DNA from: Myxococcales bacterium
Lineage (GTDB): Bacteria > Myxococcota_A > Bradymonadia > UBA7976 > UBA1532
Assembly: GCA_002731825.1 (NCBI GenBank)
Contig: PCCS01000035.1
Coordinates: 1 to 64,000, forward strand
Reading direction: 5' to 3'
DNA length: 64,000 nt
Shown here: positions 1-9,831 of the stretch, in pieces
How positions within the stretch are numbered: the stretch's first letter is position 1
Layout of the letters: each line of letters begins with the position of its first letter
Notes under the pieces: generated by a model
Databases searched by the model: none
Told to the model about the DNA's origin: nothing
Seen by the model: the letters and a program-made list of their open reading frames with translations, nothing else
Made by a program: the position numbers and the translations under genes

Positions 1-1
1 G

Positions 2-184
2 AGCCGTGCCAACCAGATACGTTGTACAATCATCGTCCTGAAGGACGGTTACATTTGGGCCAAGTTCCATAGCGCTGGCACACTACACATGTCAGAGGAG
101 TACGTCCATAGTTGTCGTGAGGATTTGCAACAAGCAAGGCTTTGGCGAACAGGCCCCGGTGGTCGGGGCCAACAACTTAGATAG
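2..184 (+). CDS. Possible 3' end of an incoming gene (60 codons, partial)
   Basis: The + strand is open in this frame from the first bases to a TAG at 182-184. The peptide is mixed and fairly basic near its end, with a stretch reading IIVLKDGYIWAKFHS and a closing GPGGRGQQLR. I recognise no family. An open run of 60 codons at a window edge can arise by chance, so this is only a possible C-terminus. If real, it converges on the giant PKD gene, and the inverted repeats just downstream would lie between the two stops. Confidence 0.2.
   Translation, partial: SRANQIRCTIIVLKDGYIWAKFHSAGTLHMSEEYVHSCREDLQQARLWRTGPGGRGQQLR
152..170. other. GC-rich hairpin
   Basis: GGCCCCG and CGGGGCC form a perfect 7-bp stem with a 5-base loop (GTGGT). 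No T-run follows on either strand, so it is not a classical intrinsic terminator. It lies downstream of the 3' end of the minus-strand PKD gene and may protect or end that transcript. Confidence 0.35.
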
Positions 185-197
185 CATGAGGCCGCCC

Positions 198-229
198 TAG
201 ACACGGTTTTAGGCTATGGACCGTGTCTA
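198..229. terminator. Inverted repeat downstream of the giant PKD gene
   Basis: TAGACACGG at 198-206 is matched by CCGTGTCTA at 221-229, a 9-bp perfect stem that can extend by weaker pairs into the loop. It sits 45 bp beyond the TAA stop of the minus-strand gene at 275. There is no T-tract, so termination is inferred from its position. Confidence 0.35.
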
Positions 230-274
230 AGGACTCACGCGGCGCCAATAGAGGCTGACGGGCGTCACAGTACT

Positions 275-3200
275 TTAGCGGCGCTCACATACGTAGCCAT
301 ACGGGCGGTCAACCCAATCGTCTGGGCAGCCCTGAGCACAAATTTGGATATCTTGAGCACAATTCGCATCGTTCCATTGCCAATTTTGGGAGCTCAACAT
401 TCGAACGCAATCGCCGTTTCCATCAGGCTCACCAACCCGCCAGTTGGTATAATCAAGCTGCAGACCACTCAACCATTCATGGCCATTACCCCGCTGCACA
501 AGCCCAATCCAATACCCATTATTATCTTGGAGTAACGTCTCCACTGCCGCTTGTTCTTGGGCTGAGGTAATGGTCGCTAAACCGTCGAACCCGGCCGCTG
601 CACACGCATCGGCAGCCTGGGCTTGGTTGACCTGATCGCGACAGACTCGGAAGGCGACATTCCCTTCATTTACGTCTCCACAGGCGTCGTTCGCATTGTT
701 GGCGCCTTGGTTGTTATCGTTCCCTTGTTGGTCACCACCTGCAGCACCGTCTGCAGCGTCATCGTCGTCCTGCTCACAGACATCTGGAAGATCGTAGACT
801 GCCGGCGCCACTCGGTTTCCGTCTTGGTCTTCTACCCATGCTGCGGGCTCTGGAACAATGCAGCGGTTGTAGATGTCGATCATCATGCATCGACGTTCGT
901 CATCCGCATAGTATTCCAACGCCAAGGGGTAATTACCCTCATCGAAGATATCGAGACCGATTCTCTGAATGTCTCTTGCCTCGCGAACATATGGAATATT
1001 GGCTCCGCAGAGGAACTCAACACGCAAAAGCGAGATTTCAATACGGAACTTCAGAGCATGGGTTAGACACGCTTGCCAATTCCGGACCCAGACGCCCTGT
1101 ACTTCGGCAGCGGTCAGACTCTTGACCAGCGACATTGTCTCAAGCTCCATATCTAGGGCTTCGCGGTCGGTGACACAGGTCGTCCCTTCAGGACATGGGA
1201 ATGTAACGGATTTCGCAACGTCGGTGAGAATTGGACCCACCGTATCGACAGCCGAACTCATTTGCTCGACCCCAGGACCTGGGTTTCCAGCTGCCCCTGC
1301 TGCATTTCGATAATTCACCATTTCATCTCTCAGTCCGCCAATGGAGTTGGTCACGTGAACGTTGACCGGCTGTGCGGCTTGAGAGATGGTCGCAGGGTCA
1401 CCAAATCCTTGCGGAATGGGGAATCGACCATTGGCGTAACAGGGGTCGCTTACGTCCTTGAGCCAGTAGTAGGCTTCGGTGGCCAGCGTCAACAAGTTGC
1501 TGGTCAATTGACCCCCGTTGGCTTCAAAGGCGTCTGCCTTGAAGTTGGGCTCCAAATAGATGGCGTTGAAGTCGTCTATTTGCGTGTTTGCCCGTGCCAT
1601 ACTTGGGTCATCTGCGCCGAGACCTTGTGCTTCCAACACGGCGCGTTCGTCCCGAATGAGCCGTTGCAACTGTCGCGACATCGCCCATAGCTCAAGTCCA
1701 AAATTCACACCATTGCGATGGGTTGCGGACAGGGCTTGTACGATGGGCTTGAGGGCCAATAGCGTGTTACCGGTATACCCGTTCTCTTCGCCCCATTCTG
1801 CTTTATCGAAATAATCATCAATGGCGGCCAACGGAATGACATCAGCGACATTGCCATCAGCGACTGCCGCTTGCATCTCCTCGGTGACGCGCACTCGGAT
1901 GAACTGAACCAATTCAAGCATCGTGATCTCTCGAACCTCGGTCAAGAGCGGCTGATCGAATAGGGAGTCACCGTCTCGAACCGTCACGATCCCGTTGTAC
2001 GTACCCGCGTCGTGGAACTGGTGATCAATGGTGGCCTCATTGGGTCCCGCAACTTCAGCATCGCCGTCGCCGTCAAAGTCCCATTCGTAGCGCGTGATGG
2101 GGTCGCCCGGCGCACCTGGTTGTGCATTTACCTGGAACCGCATACGTGCGATCTCATAAATCTGCGCAGGCACATCGATGCCCTGAACAATCGGGTCGAC
2201 GTCTCGAACTTCCACACGAACAACCACGCTGCTGCTGCTGTCTTCATCGTGAACGGTCAGAGTCACACTGTAGGTTCCATTCTCAACAAATGTGTGAACG
2301 GGCCGCACACCGGCGCCTGGGTCCGTGCCATCATCAAAGTCCCACTCGTACCGCGTAATCGGGTCGGACCCACTGCCAGCTCGACTGCCACGGCCGTCGA
2401 ATTCAATGGGTGTTCCCTGAGGCACGACGTACGGACCACCGGCATCAGCGACGGGGTCTACATCAGCTATAGTGACTCTAAATGCCTGACTGCCCGTCAG
2501 TCCAAGACTGTCTTCCACGGTCAGCCGACCATTAAAGATGCCATCATTTTCTGTCGGGAAGTTCGGTCTCACACCTTCCGCGTCGAATTGGCCATCACCA
2601 TCCCAATCCCATCGGTATGCGACGATACTATCGGCCGCTTCTGGTGGTCGAGATTCCGAACCATCGACTTGGAGCCCATCTCCTTCTGTGGCTGCGTAAG
2701 CGATCTCACCTGGAACCGCATTGGGGTGTCCGTTGGTGATGGCGACGGCCACAGGTGGTCCGTTGACAATGAACGATCGAGTCTGGCCGCGGGTCGCTCC
2801 GTTACAGTTGGCGATTTGCAGCGCAACGGAATACTCACCCGGTGCGTTGATCTCAGCTCCTTCGTTATACGGCTGCGAGGCCGCACCAGCTCGGTTTAGA
2901 GTGGCCTCGATACGTGACGCACAGGTGTCTGGCCCAACAACGTCCCAACTGACTTGTGCGGAACGGACTAAGCTGTTGTCAGCCGGTCCAGTAATATCGA
3001 CGCTCACCGGTTCGGCGATGAGATATTCACGAGTGCCAACGCCTTCGTTGCCGCAACTGTCTGTCGCCGTGACTCGGAGAGTGCGGCCACAACCATCGTC
3101 CTGGACGGCCCGTATAATGGATGGGTTTGGATCGGCATCCACAATATCGATGGAGGGCTCGGGCACTTGATTCGGATTGTAACAAACACCATCACGGAGT

Positions 3201-6200
3201 TCGTTTCCAATGGTCACCTCCGGTGCAGTTCGGTCGAACAAGATACGACCACCAGCGGTGAGTTCAGCGGATGCACCGTTGTCGTCCTCTAAGAGAACAT
3301 CGATGGACTGACGCCCCTCTGGCACTACGTTTCGTGGGTCGACGTCCAAGTCGACTTGAACAGGTGCGCCGTTGTCGGGCGTATCGACCAGTCGGCTTGC
3401 GACTTCCTCACCAGCGATGAAGATAGTGACTGTGACTGGGTCACCAGCTGGGTCACTGACGGACACGCTGACAGTGAACGGTGCATTTCCAAAACAGGGG
3501 TTGTCTGTCGCGCGCGGTGACAAAACCTCACCCTGTGGAGGAGCCTCATCAAGCACTGCAATTTCCGCTTCGCTGGCAGGCGAACATGAACCCTGGCGGT
3601 CACAGACGATTAACCTAATAGTCTGAACCGTGTTGATCTGCCATTCTCCGCTTGTGTAGTTGTCGACGATTTCCCCTTCTCGGTCAGCCGGATTGTCGTC
3701 GCTGCCATAGAGTCCATCGCCGTCCGTATCCCACTTATATGTCACAATTTCATCGCACGGTGCGTTCGGATCTCTAGAGCCACGTCCGTCGAGACGCACA
3801 GCCAAAAAGCCGTTGTTTGTTGGCCCTGTCGTATACGGGCCGCCCGCATCGGAGATGGGTGGTACGTTTTGTGAGTCGATTGCGACCTCCACAATCGTTG
3901 TACCTGAACGGCCGGTTTCGTCGACAACGCGCAGGGCGGCTGACATCACGATCTGATTGTTCGCATCTGGGAGCGCCACGGCAGCACGCGTGACGTTCTC
4001 GCCTGTTGCATCGTCATATTGGCCATCACCATCAAAGTCCCACTCATACCGTTCAATTGCGAAGCCTTGACCGTCTGGTCCATTGACTGTGCTATTACCA
4101 CCGGAGAATGTGACATTATTTGAACAGCCTGTTCGGTTTGGAGTTGCCGTCGCCACGGCGTTTGGTCCGTCGACAACGAGAAGCCGCGCTGTCGCGGTGC
4201 CAGTCGCACCGAATCTGTCGGTGGCAGTGAGCTGAATTTCGTAATCGCCGGCGCCGTTAATGCCGAATCCATTGAGCTGTGCCCAAGTAAACTGAGGCGC
4301 TGCTTCATTGGAATCTTCAACGCCGTTTCGGTCCAGGTCCCAACTCAGGGCTACAACGGCATCACCGCACGCCGAATCGGGGTCGCTCGTCCCGTCGCTA
4401 TTGAGTGTCAGGGATTCGCCAACCGCGATGGCATATGGCCCGACCACAGCCCCGTCGGCATCGCGATAGCCACCTGCATTGGCAGCCGGTGAACGGTTTC
4501 CTTCTGTGACGGCCACGGTCCCTGTCATTTCATTGGTGTTGTTCCGGCTATCAGTCACTCTCAAGCCGATGACATTGTCGTTGCCAAAGGTGAACTGGGA
4601 GAAGCGCATGGTCGTCTGACGGCCCATCGTATCCATCGCATCATCATAGCGTCCATTGCCATTCATATCCCATTCCCAAGACGTAATCTCGATATCGGGG
4701 TGAGGGTGGAAACACGCACTGGCATCCAGGTTAATCTGCGCATTACACGCGACTGGATTCGGGTTGATGGTAAATGCTGCCACCGGGTCGACTTCATAGA
4801 CGTGCAAAACACTTGTGTCGGTGCCGGTTTGACCGAAGCCATCGGTGACTTCAAGCGTGATGGGGTAGGTACCCGCCGCATCGACACCAAAGCCGCTGAG
4901 GTCAGCAGCGGACACGTCGATTCTGGCCTCAGCACCATCGCCATTTTCATCCAATTGGGTGACATCGGCCGTAAAATTGTCGTCGGCATCAATATCCCAA
5001 CGATAGGCACTCACGAAATCTTCGGGATCAGGGTCTGATGATTGAGACCCATCCAGGGTCACGCTCTCACCGATGAGGATATGATATTGCCCTTCCGGCG
5101 GGTCCGTTGGGTCAGCGTCAGCCGTCGGCGGCGTTGGCGGAATGTCATAGGCGACATCATACCGAACCCATAAGCTTTGGCGGCCCGTATTATCAGTGAC
5201 CCGCAGGTAGGCTTGAACCGGTGGAATCTGCCCGTCTTGCAGAGGCAGGTCGAAAACCAGTTGAAAATTGTCGACCGCGTCGGTCGATGTCGGGTTGACG
5301 GCTGCACCATCAACGGGTGCATTGTCTGGGTTAAATAGCCATTCGTAACTGGCAATGGTGTTCCCTGGAACAGGGCTGAAACTCTCACGCCCGTCAAGGG
5401 TCACATTGGCGACACCTGTTCTTTGGCCGATTGCGGCCGGATTTGGTGTCTGGACAACCAAAGCCGTTGGTCGAGCGGTGTAGCGAGCGACAGTGGTGGT
5501 CGCCGTGTGAATGGCTCCGAAACTGTCCGTGACGCGAAGGGTGACCGTATTGTTAGGGAGACCCGTATCGCGATTCGCTGGCCCATCCATATTGGCCTCA
5601 ATGACAGCCCAAGCAACCGTCGGATTCGCACCTGTTACATCGATGCCAGCATCGTTAAAGTCTCCGTCCCCATTAATATCCCAAGCGTACTCGACGATGG
5701 AATCACCGCAGGGCACATCATCGTCCGATGAGCCTCGGCCATCGAGAACTAAGTCATCTCCTTCAAGAACGACGTAGTTTGCATCGGCGACACGTGCAAC
5801 AGGCGCTCGATTACCCTGATTGACAGCAACATCGATTTGGGTACTGTGAGTTCGCCCCAAATCGTCCGTCACGCGCAGAGTGACCTGGTAATCTCCGAAA
5901 CGGCCATAGGCATAGGTAAATCGTTCACTCGCCCCTTCAAATCCGGCTTCACCGTCAACATCCCAGTCGTAGTTTGAAATGGACCGTTGGGGATTTGGAT
6001 GGTAACTCGCCGTACCGACAAAGGTGATTTCTTGTTGGCAGGCTGCGGGATTAGGCTGCGCTGTCGCAACAGCAACCGGATCTCTCGGATAGATGGTCAG
6101 GGTTGTCTCTGCTGTTGCGCTGGCACCCGCACTGTCGGTCACGCGGATTCGAACGACTCTCGGCTGTTCCACCGGGAAGTTCTGGAAGAAATTCCAGGCG

Positions 6201-8548
6201 ATGGTTGGCGTCGCCCCCTGGGCATCGTCATAATTACCGTCGTTATCAAGGTCCCACGCAATGCTGATGTTATCGCCACACCCGATATTCTGATCGTTGC
6301 CGGACCCGTTTAATTCAAGTTCAGCGCCTTGCTCTAAGACATACGGACCGCCATGGGCCGCCGCTGGAGCCACATTCTGAGCCGGATTGACACGAATCGC
6401 GACGGTCGTTGTCTTGGTCTGTCCGATGCTGTCGACGACCTGAAGTGTCGCGGTGTAGTTGCCGCGAGTTGGGTATGTGAACTCAAACGTTTCTGAAAAG
6501 TTGTCATTCTCATCCGGTGTTTCAAAGTCAGGGTCTCCATCGCCTTCCCACCAAAGGCCATCATTGGCGTTGACATCCCAGCGATAGGCAACAATGCGAC
6601 TCTCTGGATTTGGATGAAAAGATTCTGTGTGATCAAAGGTGACAAGACCGGCGTTACCACCAGCACACCCCTCTGAGACCTCGGCTGGTGCAACTTCACC
6701 GATGGCGACTGGCTTCGGGTTAAAAATCGAGGGCGTCATAACCAAGTTGCCCATGGGCTGGGCTAAGCGACCACCCGCCCGACTACATGTGACGGAGTGG
6801 TCTCGACAGTATGTATCGTAAATCCGTCCATGAACGTCATAATTGCTCATGGGGTTATTATTGTCTGCGTGGCGGTCTTGAGCGCGGAGGTAATAGGTGT
6901 TGAATTCACGAACCCAATCGCGATTACCGATGATTTCGATTTCTGGTGTACCGGTTCGAAACCCTTTCTGGAGAGAGTACATGGCGTAGCTACTGCCGCA
7001 CCGCTCTTGGTTGTAGACACCGCTGGTATCTCCACAGAGGTAATCCCCGAACTCCCACATGCTATCAGCCCAGTGGCTACCCACGCTTCGCTGATTGGTC
7101 CAGTTGTTGGCCAAATGAGCGACATATGTATCGTAATTACTGCGCAGAGCACCTCGGCTAAATCCCGACTGACGCGCAAAGGCCGTCGCGCCATCGTTGC
7201 TGTTAAATTGATGAATACCAAGCCAACGCGCTGCAACCAAAGAGCCGCCCGTCAGTTTGAAGTCACCCCGACCGGACGATGAGCGATATCCGGCACCGCC
7301 ATCGCCTCGTTGATTATTGATCAGATTGTCGGCGATTCTGTATTTGTGCTTGTTATTGACGAAGACACCATAGGGACTGCCCGCAATTTCTGCACTTTCA
7401 AGTCCGATGTAGGCCCATTGAGACGTCGAAGCATCGCTGGTATTACATCCAGCAGAGCCATCATAATCGCCATAAATCCATCCACCTCGAGCACAGCCAC
7501 CATCGATTTGTTGCGCGCCCAATTGGTCTGCCATTTCTTGGATGTAATTCTCCCAGTTGGTCCCCCGCAATGCCCCGTAGGACACGGGCGTTCCAGCGAG
7601 GGCAGGAAGCACTGTTGCCATCCCGCCGAGATTGACGCCCATTCGGTACACGTTGGCGCTGCCCCGTGCATACCCGCCTTGATTATTGGCTGTTCCAGCC
7701 AGTCGGTTACATGTTCGGTCCGTTCCATCGGGATTATAACCGCATGAGTTTTCTTCTTCGCCACCAGGAATGCCTCGGAGCCCACCATTGGCTGACAAGT
7801 GATTTGCGAAGCGCATGGCTGTCTCCGCATACGGTGAATTGTGCCAGCGTTCTGAGTTGTCGTCGAACCAGTCTTGGCGAATGTTCTGCGAATTCGGCAA
7901 ATTAAAAACCGACTCCGGCGGATAGGCTGGCAAGTGGCCGTTTATAGTGAACGCCCACAGAGACATACCGGTCGCTTCATCGAACTGGTCTTGTCCATGC
8001 AATTCTTGGTTGGAGCGCTGAATAGAGCCCATGGTTCTGTGGATGTACCAGAGAGATTCCTGAATCGCCATCTGGGTCATGATGTCTAATTGCTCATCGG
8101 TCCAATTACGCGGGTCATCCGATGGCTGGAAGTCGTAGATAAACAAGCGGAAGGTAGCAAACTTGTCTTCCTGGGTACACGTGTTCCGGACACGCACATT
8201 GATATTGAAGGAAGTATCTTCGCCCACATTGGGAACGACGAAGTTACGGCCGATATCGAGAACCGCATTGGCATCACCATTACGCCCAACATCCCGACGA
8301 TGCTCTTCGTCGTAATTGCCGTCACGGTCGGTATCCCACCAGACTTGATACGAGCCACAATTGGCCCTCCGAATCATCGCCTTGAGCGTGATGCGAGCCT
8401 GTTCATGGGCCGGATGAGGCAAGGTCGGATTGACCTGCGAATACGGTATTGGCTTGACCTCGTTATCCTCAAGGTCCTGCGCACTGGCGGGGACCGCAAA
8501 CAAGGCCACAACAAGTGCGGCAGCAAAGATGCTGAAGTATCGTTTCAT
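275..8548 (-). CDS. Giant secreted multi-PKD protein with terpene-cyclase-fold N-terminus and C-type lectin C-terminus
   Basis: This 2757-residue protein starts with a clear signal peptide (about 1-23, ending ASA-QD), so it is exported. Residues about 165-530 show Gly/Trp-rich helical repeats (GGW, GDGG and QWAYIGLESAE-type segments) like the alpha/alpha toroid of squalene-cyclase/prenyltransferase folds. Residues about 615-2205 hold roughly 13 PKD/Ig-like domains with the usual YxWDxDxDG signature, many with acidic Ca-binding-like loops. A helical region follows (about 2206-2600). The end (about 2620-2745) is a C-type lectin-like domain with WIGL, WLSG, GEPDG and paired Cys. A purine-rich GGGGGAGG site precedes the ATG. 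The likely role is a surface or secreted adhesin or carbohydrate binder; no catalytic residues can be asserted. It is probably monocistronic, with a 328-bp gap upstream. Confidence 0.85.
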   Translation of the reverse strand: MKRYFSIFAAALVVALFAVPASAQDLEDNEVKPIPYSQVNPTLPHPAHEQARITLKAMIRRANCGSYQVWWDTDRDGNYDEEHRRDVGRNGDANAVLDIGRNFVVPNVGEDTSFNINVRVRNTCTQEDKFATFRLFIYDFQPSDDPRNWTDEQLDIMTQMAIQESLWYIHRTMGSIQRSNQELHGQDQFDEATGMSLWAFTINGHLPAYPPESVFNLPNSQNIRQDWFDDNSERWHNSPYAETAMRFANHLSANGGLRGIPGGEEENSCGYNPDGTDRTCNRLAGTANNQGGYARGSANVYRMGVNLGGMATVLPALAGTPVSYGALRGTNWENYIQEMADQLGAQQIDGGCARGGWIYGDYDGSAGCNTSDASTSQWAYIGLESAEIAGSPYGVFVNNKHKYRIADNLINNQRGDGGAGYRSSSGRGDFKLTGGSLVAARWLGIHQFNSNDGATAFARQSGFSRGALRSNYDTYVAHLANNWTNQRSVGSHWADSMWEFGDYLCGDTSGVYNQERCGSSYAMYSLQKGFRTGTPEIEIIGNRDWVREFNTYYLRAQDRHADNNNPMSNYDVHGRIYDTYCRDHSVTCSRAGGRLAQPMGNLVMTPSIFNPKPVAIGEVAPAEVSEGCAGGNAGLVTFDHTESFHPNPESRIVAYRWDVNANDGLWWEGDGDPDFETPDENDNFSETFEFTYPTRGNYTATLQVVDSIGQTKTTTVAIRVNPAQNVAPAAAHGGPYVLEQGAELELNGSGNDQNIGCGDNISIAWDLDNDGNYDDAQGATPTIAWNFFQNFPVEQPRVVRIRVTDSAGASATAETTLTIYPRDPVAVATAQPNPAACQQEITFVGTASYHPNPQRSISNYDWDVDGEAGFEGASERFTYAYGRFGDYQVTLRVTDDLGRTHSTQIDVAVNQGNRAPVARVADANYVVLEGDDLVLDGRGSSDDDVPCGDSIVEYAWDINGDGDFNDAGIDVTGANPTVAWAVIEANMDGPANRDTGLPNNTVTLRVTDSFGAIHTATTTVARYTARPTALVVQTPNPAAIGQRTGVANVTLDGRESFSPVPGNTIASYEWLFNPDNAPVDGAAVNPTSTDAVDNFQLVFDLPLQDGQIPPVQAYLRVTDNTGRQSLWVRYDVAYDIPPTPPTADADPTDPPEGQYHILIGESVTLDGSQSSDPDPEDFVSAYRWDIDADDNFTADVTQLDENGDGAEARIDVSAADLSGFGVDAAGTYPITLEVTDGFGQTGTDTSVLHVYEVDPVAAFTINPNPVACNAQINLDASACFHPHPDIEITSWEWDMNGNGRYDDAMDTMGRQTTMRFSQFTFGNDNVIGLRVTDSRNNTNEMTGTVAVTEGNRSPAANAGGYRDADGAVVGPYAIAVGESLTLNSDGTSDPDSACGDAVVALSWDLDRNGVEDSNEAAPQFTWAQLNGFGINGAGDYEIQLTATDRFGATGTATARLLVVDGPNAVATATPNRTGCSNNVTFSGGNSTVNGPDGQGFAIERYEWDFDGDGQYDDATGENVTRAAVALPDANNQIVMSAALRVVDETGRSGTTIVEVAIDSQNVPPISDAGGPYTTGPTNNGFLAVRLDGRGSRDPNAPCDEIVTYKWDTDGDGLYGSDDNPADREGEIVDNYTSGEWQINTVQTIRLIVCDRQGSCSPASEAEIAVLDEAPPQGEVLSPRATDNPCFGNAPFTVSVSVSDPAGDPVTVTIFIAGEEVASRLVDTPDNGAPVQVDLDVDPRNVVPEGRQSIDVLLEDDNGASAELTAGGRILFDRTAPEVTIGNELRDGVCYNPNQVPEPSIDIVDADPNPSIIRAVQDDGCGRTLRVTATDSCGNEGVGTREYLIAEPVSVDITGPADNSLVRSAQVSWDVVGPDTCASRIEATLNRAGAASQPYNEGAEINAPGEYSVALQIANCNGATRGQTRSFIVNGPPVAVAITNGHPNAVPGEIAYAATEGDGLQVDGSESRPPEAADSIVAYRWDWDGDGQFDAEGVRPNFPTENDGIFNGRLTVEDSLGLTGSQAFRVTIADVDPVADAGGPYVVPQGTPIEFDGRGSRAGSGSDPITRYEWDFDDGTDPGAGVRPVHTFVENGTYSVTLTVHDEDSSSSVVVRVEVRDVDPIVQGIDVPAQIYEIARMRFQVNAQPGAPGDPITRYEWDFDGDGDAEVAGPNEATIDHQFHDAGTYNGIVTVRDGDSLFDQPLLTEVREITMLELVQFIRVRVTEEMQAAVADGNVADVIPLAAIDDYFDKAEWGEENGYTGNTLLALKPIVQALSATHRNGVNFGLELWAMSRQLQRLIRDERAVLEAQGLGADDPSMARANTQIDDFNAIYLEPNFKADAFEANGGQLTSNLLTLATEAYYWLKDVSDPCYANGRFPIPQGFGDPATISQAAQPVNVHVTNSIGGLRDEMVNYRNAAGAAGNPGPGVEQMSSAVDTVGPILTDVAKSVTFPCPEGTTCVTDREALDMELETMSLVKSLTAAEVQGVWVRNWQACLTHALKFRIEISLLRVEFLCGANIPYVREARDIQRIGLDIFDEGNYPLALEYYADDERRCMMIDIYNRCIVPEPAAWVEDQDGNRVAPAVYDLPDVCEQDDDDAADGAAGGDQQGNDNNQGANNANDACGDVNEGNVAFRVCRDQVNQAQAADACAAAGFDGLATITSAQEQAAVETLLQDNNGYWIGLVQRGNGHEWLSGLQLDYTNWRVGEPDGNGDCVRMLSSQNWQWNDANCAQDIQICAQGCPDDWVDRPYGYVCERR

Positions 8549-8876
8549 AACCTCCCCCTCTTCCGTGTCGTCACACGGTCTTGGGTCGCAATGAATGGCT
8601 CTCTGTTTTCCCCCAAGAAACCATTCAGATCTTACATGTATACATGACCGGCCGAATCACGCGAAGCGGTCGTCCGAGAGCATTGTAGATCAAAGTGCAT
8701 GATAATTTCATGCTTCATTGAAAAAATTTACATAGAGAGAATGATTTTTTAAGGAGATGAAGTCAACTTGTCATCGACCTTGATGAAAAACTGAGCTTAA
8801 AATACTGTCATTTTGACTCAATTTAGTGCCCATGAGTGAGAAAAGGGCCGATCCATGGTTGTCAGAAAAAGCCGAA
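8549..8876. other. Intergenic region upstream of the giant PKD gene
   Basis: These 328 bp separate the start of the giant gene from the stop of the TAXI-like gene upstream; both are on the minus strand. Positions 8700-8830 are distinctly AT-rich, which suits promoter DNA for the giant gene. I see no convincing -35/-10 pair and no coding sequence. A palindrome at 8635-8646 is listed separately. Confidence 0.5.
8635..8646. promoter_or_regulatory. Perfect 12-bp palindrome CATGTATACATG
   Basis: The 12 bases are fully self-complementary and lie 87 bp upstream of the start codon of the giant PKD gene, in its presumed promoter region. The size and symmetry fit a dimeric regulator site. The regulator is unknown and chance occurrence is possible. 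Confidence 0.3.
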
Positions 8877-9800
8877 TTATTTTCGACTTTCTGAAATGAC
8901 CTTCAGTAACGCCGAAGCCAATCGGCGCGCCGCCTCGGGATAGCGTGCTTTCCATTCTGGACTGGTGAAAAACACCGCGCCTAGACTCGGCACAGTCACC
9001 GATGTTTTATTAAGTGTCCTATATGTGTCTGCCGCAATCGATGAGAGGCGGTAGATTTGTCGCTTATCGCGACCCACTTTTCTGGTTAGTTTGGGATCGG
9101 CGATACTCAAGAGTTTGATCTGGTCACCAAAAGTTTGGTCAGCGGTTGCAAGCGTGTCGCCTCCAAGGCCACTGACAAAGAATAAGCAAGCAGGCTTACT
9201 GCCATCGAGGACTCTTAAAATGCCTTCATCGAGATTTTTCTCAACGATGCGAAACCGCTTATAATCTGGGTTGAGGCGACGAAACAATCTCCACGTTATA
9301 TAGGATCCAGAGCCATATTGATTGACAATGATCGGGTGTTTTTCTGGGTCAAGCTCCGTCAGCGAGTTGGCTTTGACCTTACGGTGACAGAGAAGGTGGG
9401 TGTATTCGGGATAAACCGTTGCTGTTCTATCGACCGTGAGAGCCGAATTTGGCTTTTCGAATTGGTGCAGTGCGTGGGCGTCATCCTGAGCGATAATTGC
9501 ATCGCATCGACGAGGGTTTGAGTCCATCATCTCGAGATTTTCCCATGAACCACGTGTCTCGACGACCACAACATCCGCCTGGTCTTTCAAGCGATCAGCC
9601 AGCAAAGTGCCATAGCGGTGATAATTATTGCCCGGCTGAGCTGTGCAAATCCGAATTTTGGGCTTCTTCGGCTTGACTGTCTCTACCTGAGGGCTGTCCT
9701 CAACGCTTTTCACCACTGGGGCGTCTTGCGCATGGCCCTGCTGAACAAGGCAGATGACCAAAGTGCAGACAACGGACAATTCCAAACGATTACGAAACAT
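8877..9800 (-). CDS. TAXI-like (TRAP-type) periplasmic substrate-binding protein
   Basis: This is a 307-residue exported protein. I place the start at 9800 because an AAGGAGG site lies six bases upstream and the resulting N-terminus is a good signal peptide (ending near GHAQDA). A longer in-frame start at 9872 would run into the cobA-hemD gene. After a Lys/Pro-rich linker, the segment RICTAQPGNNYHRYGTLLAD resembles the start of TAXI-family solute-binding proteins, and later segments (NQYGSGSYITWRLF, VPSLGAVFFTSPEW) fit a two-lobed binding protein. TAXI proteins feed TRAP-type transporters or act alone as sensors. No TRAP permease gene is adjacent. It follows the haem genes by 31 bp and may be their last co-transcribed member. 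The family call is by overall pattern only. Confidence 0.6.
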   Translation of the reverse strand: MFRNRLELSVVCTLVICLVQQGHAQDAPVVKSVEDSPQVETVKPKKPKIRICTAQPGNNYHRYGTLLADRLKDQADVVVVETRGSWENLEMMDSNPRRCDAIIAQDDAHALHQFEKPNSALTVDRTATVYPEYTHLLCHRKVKANSLTELDPEKHPIIVNQYGSGSYITWRLFRRLNPDYKRFRIVEKNLDEGILRVLDGSKPACLFFVSGLGGDTLATADQTFGDQIKLLSIADPKLTRKVGRDKRQIYRLSSIAADTYRTLNKTSVTVPSLGAVFFTSPEWKARYPEAARRLASALLKVISESRK

Positions 9801-9831
9801 CAAATCCCTCCTTAGGCGACCCGTAAGCGAA

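Noticed and set aside
2012-2899. 295-codon + strand frame inside the giant PKD gene
   Set aside because: It is antisense to a clear multi-domain gene, has no SD and no recognisable family.
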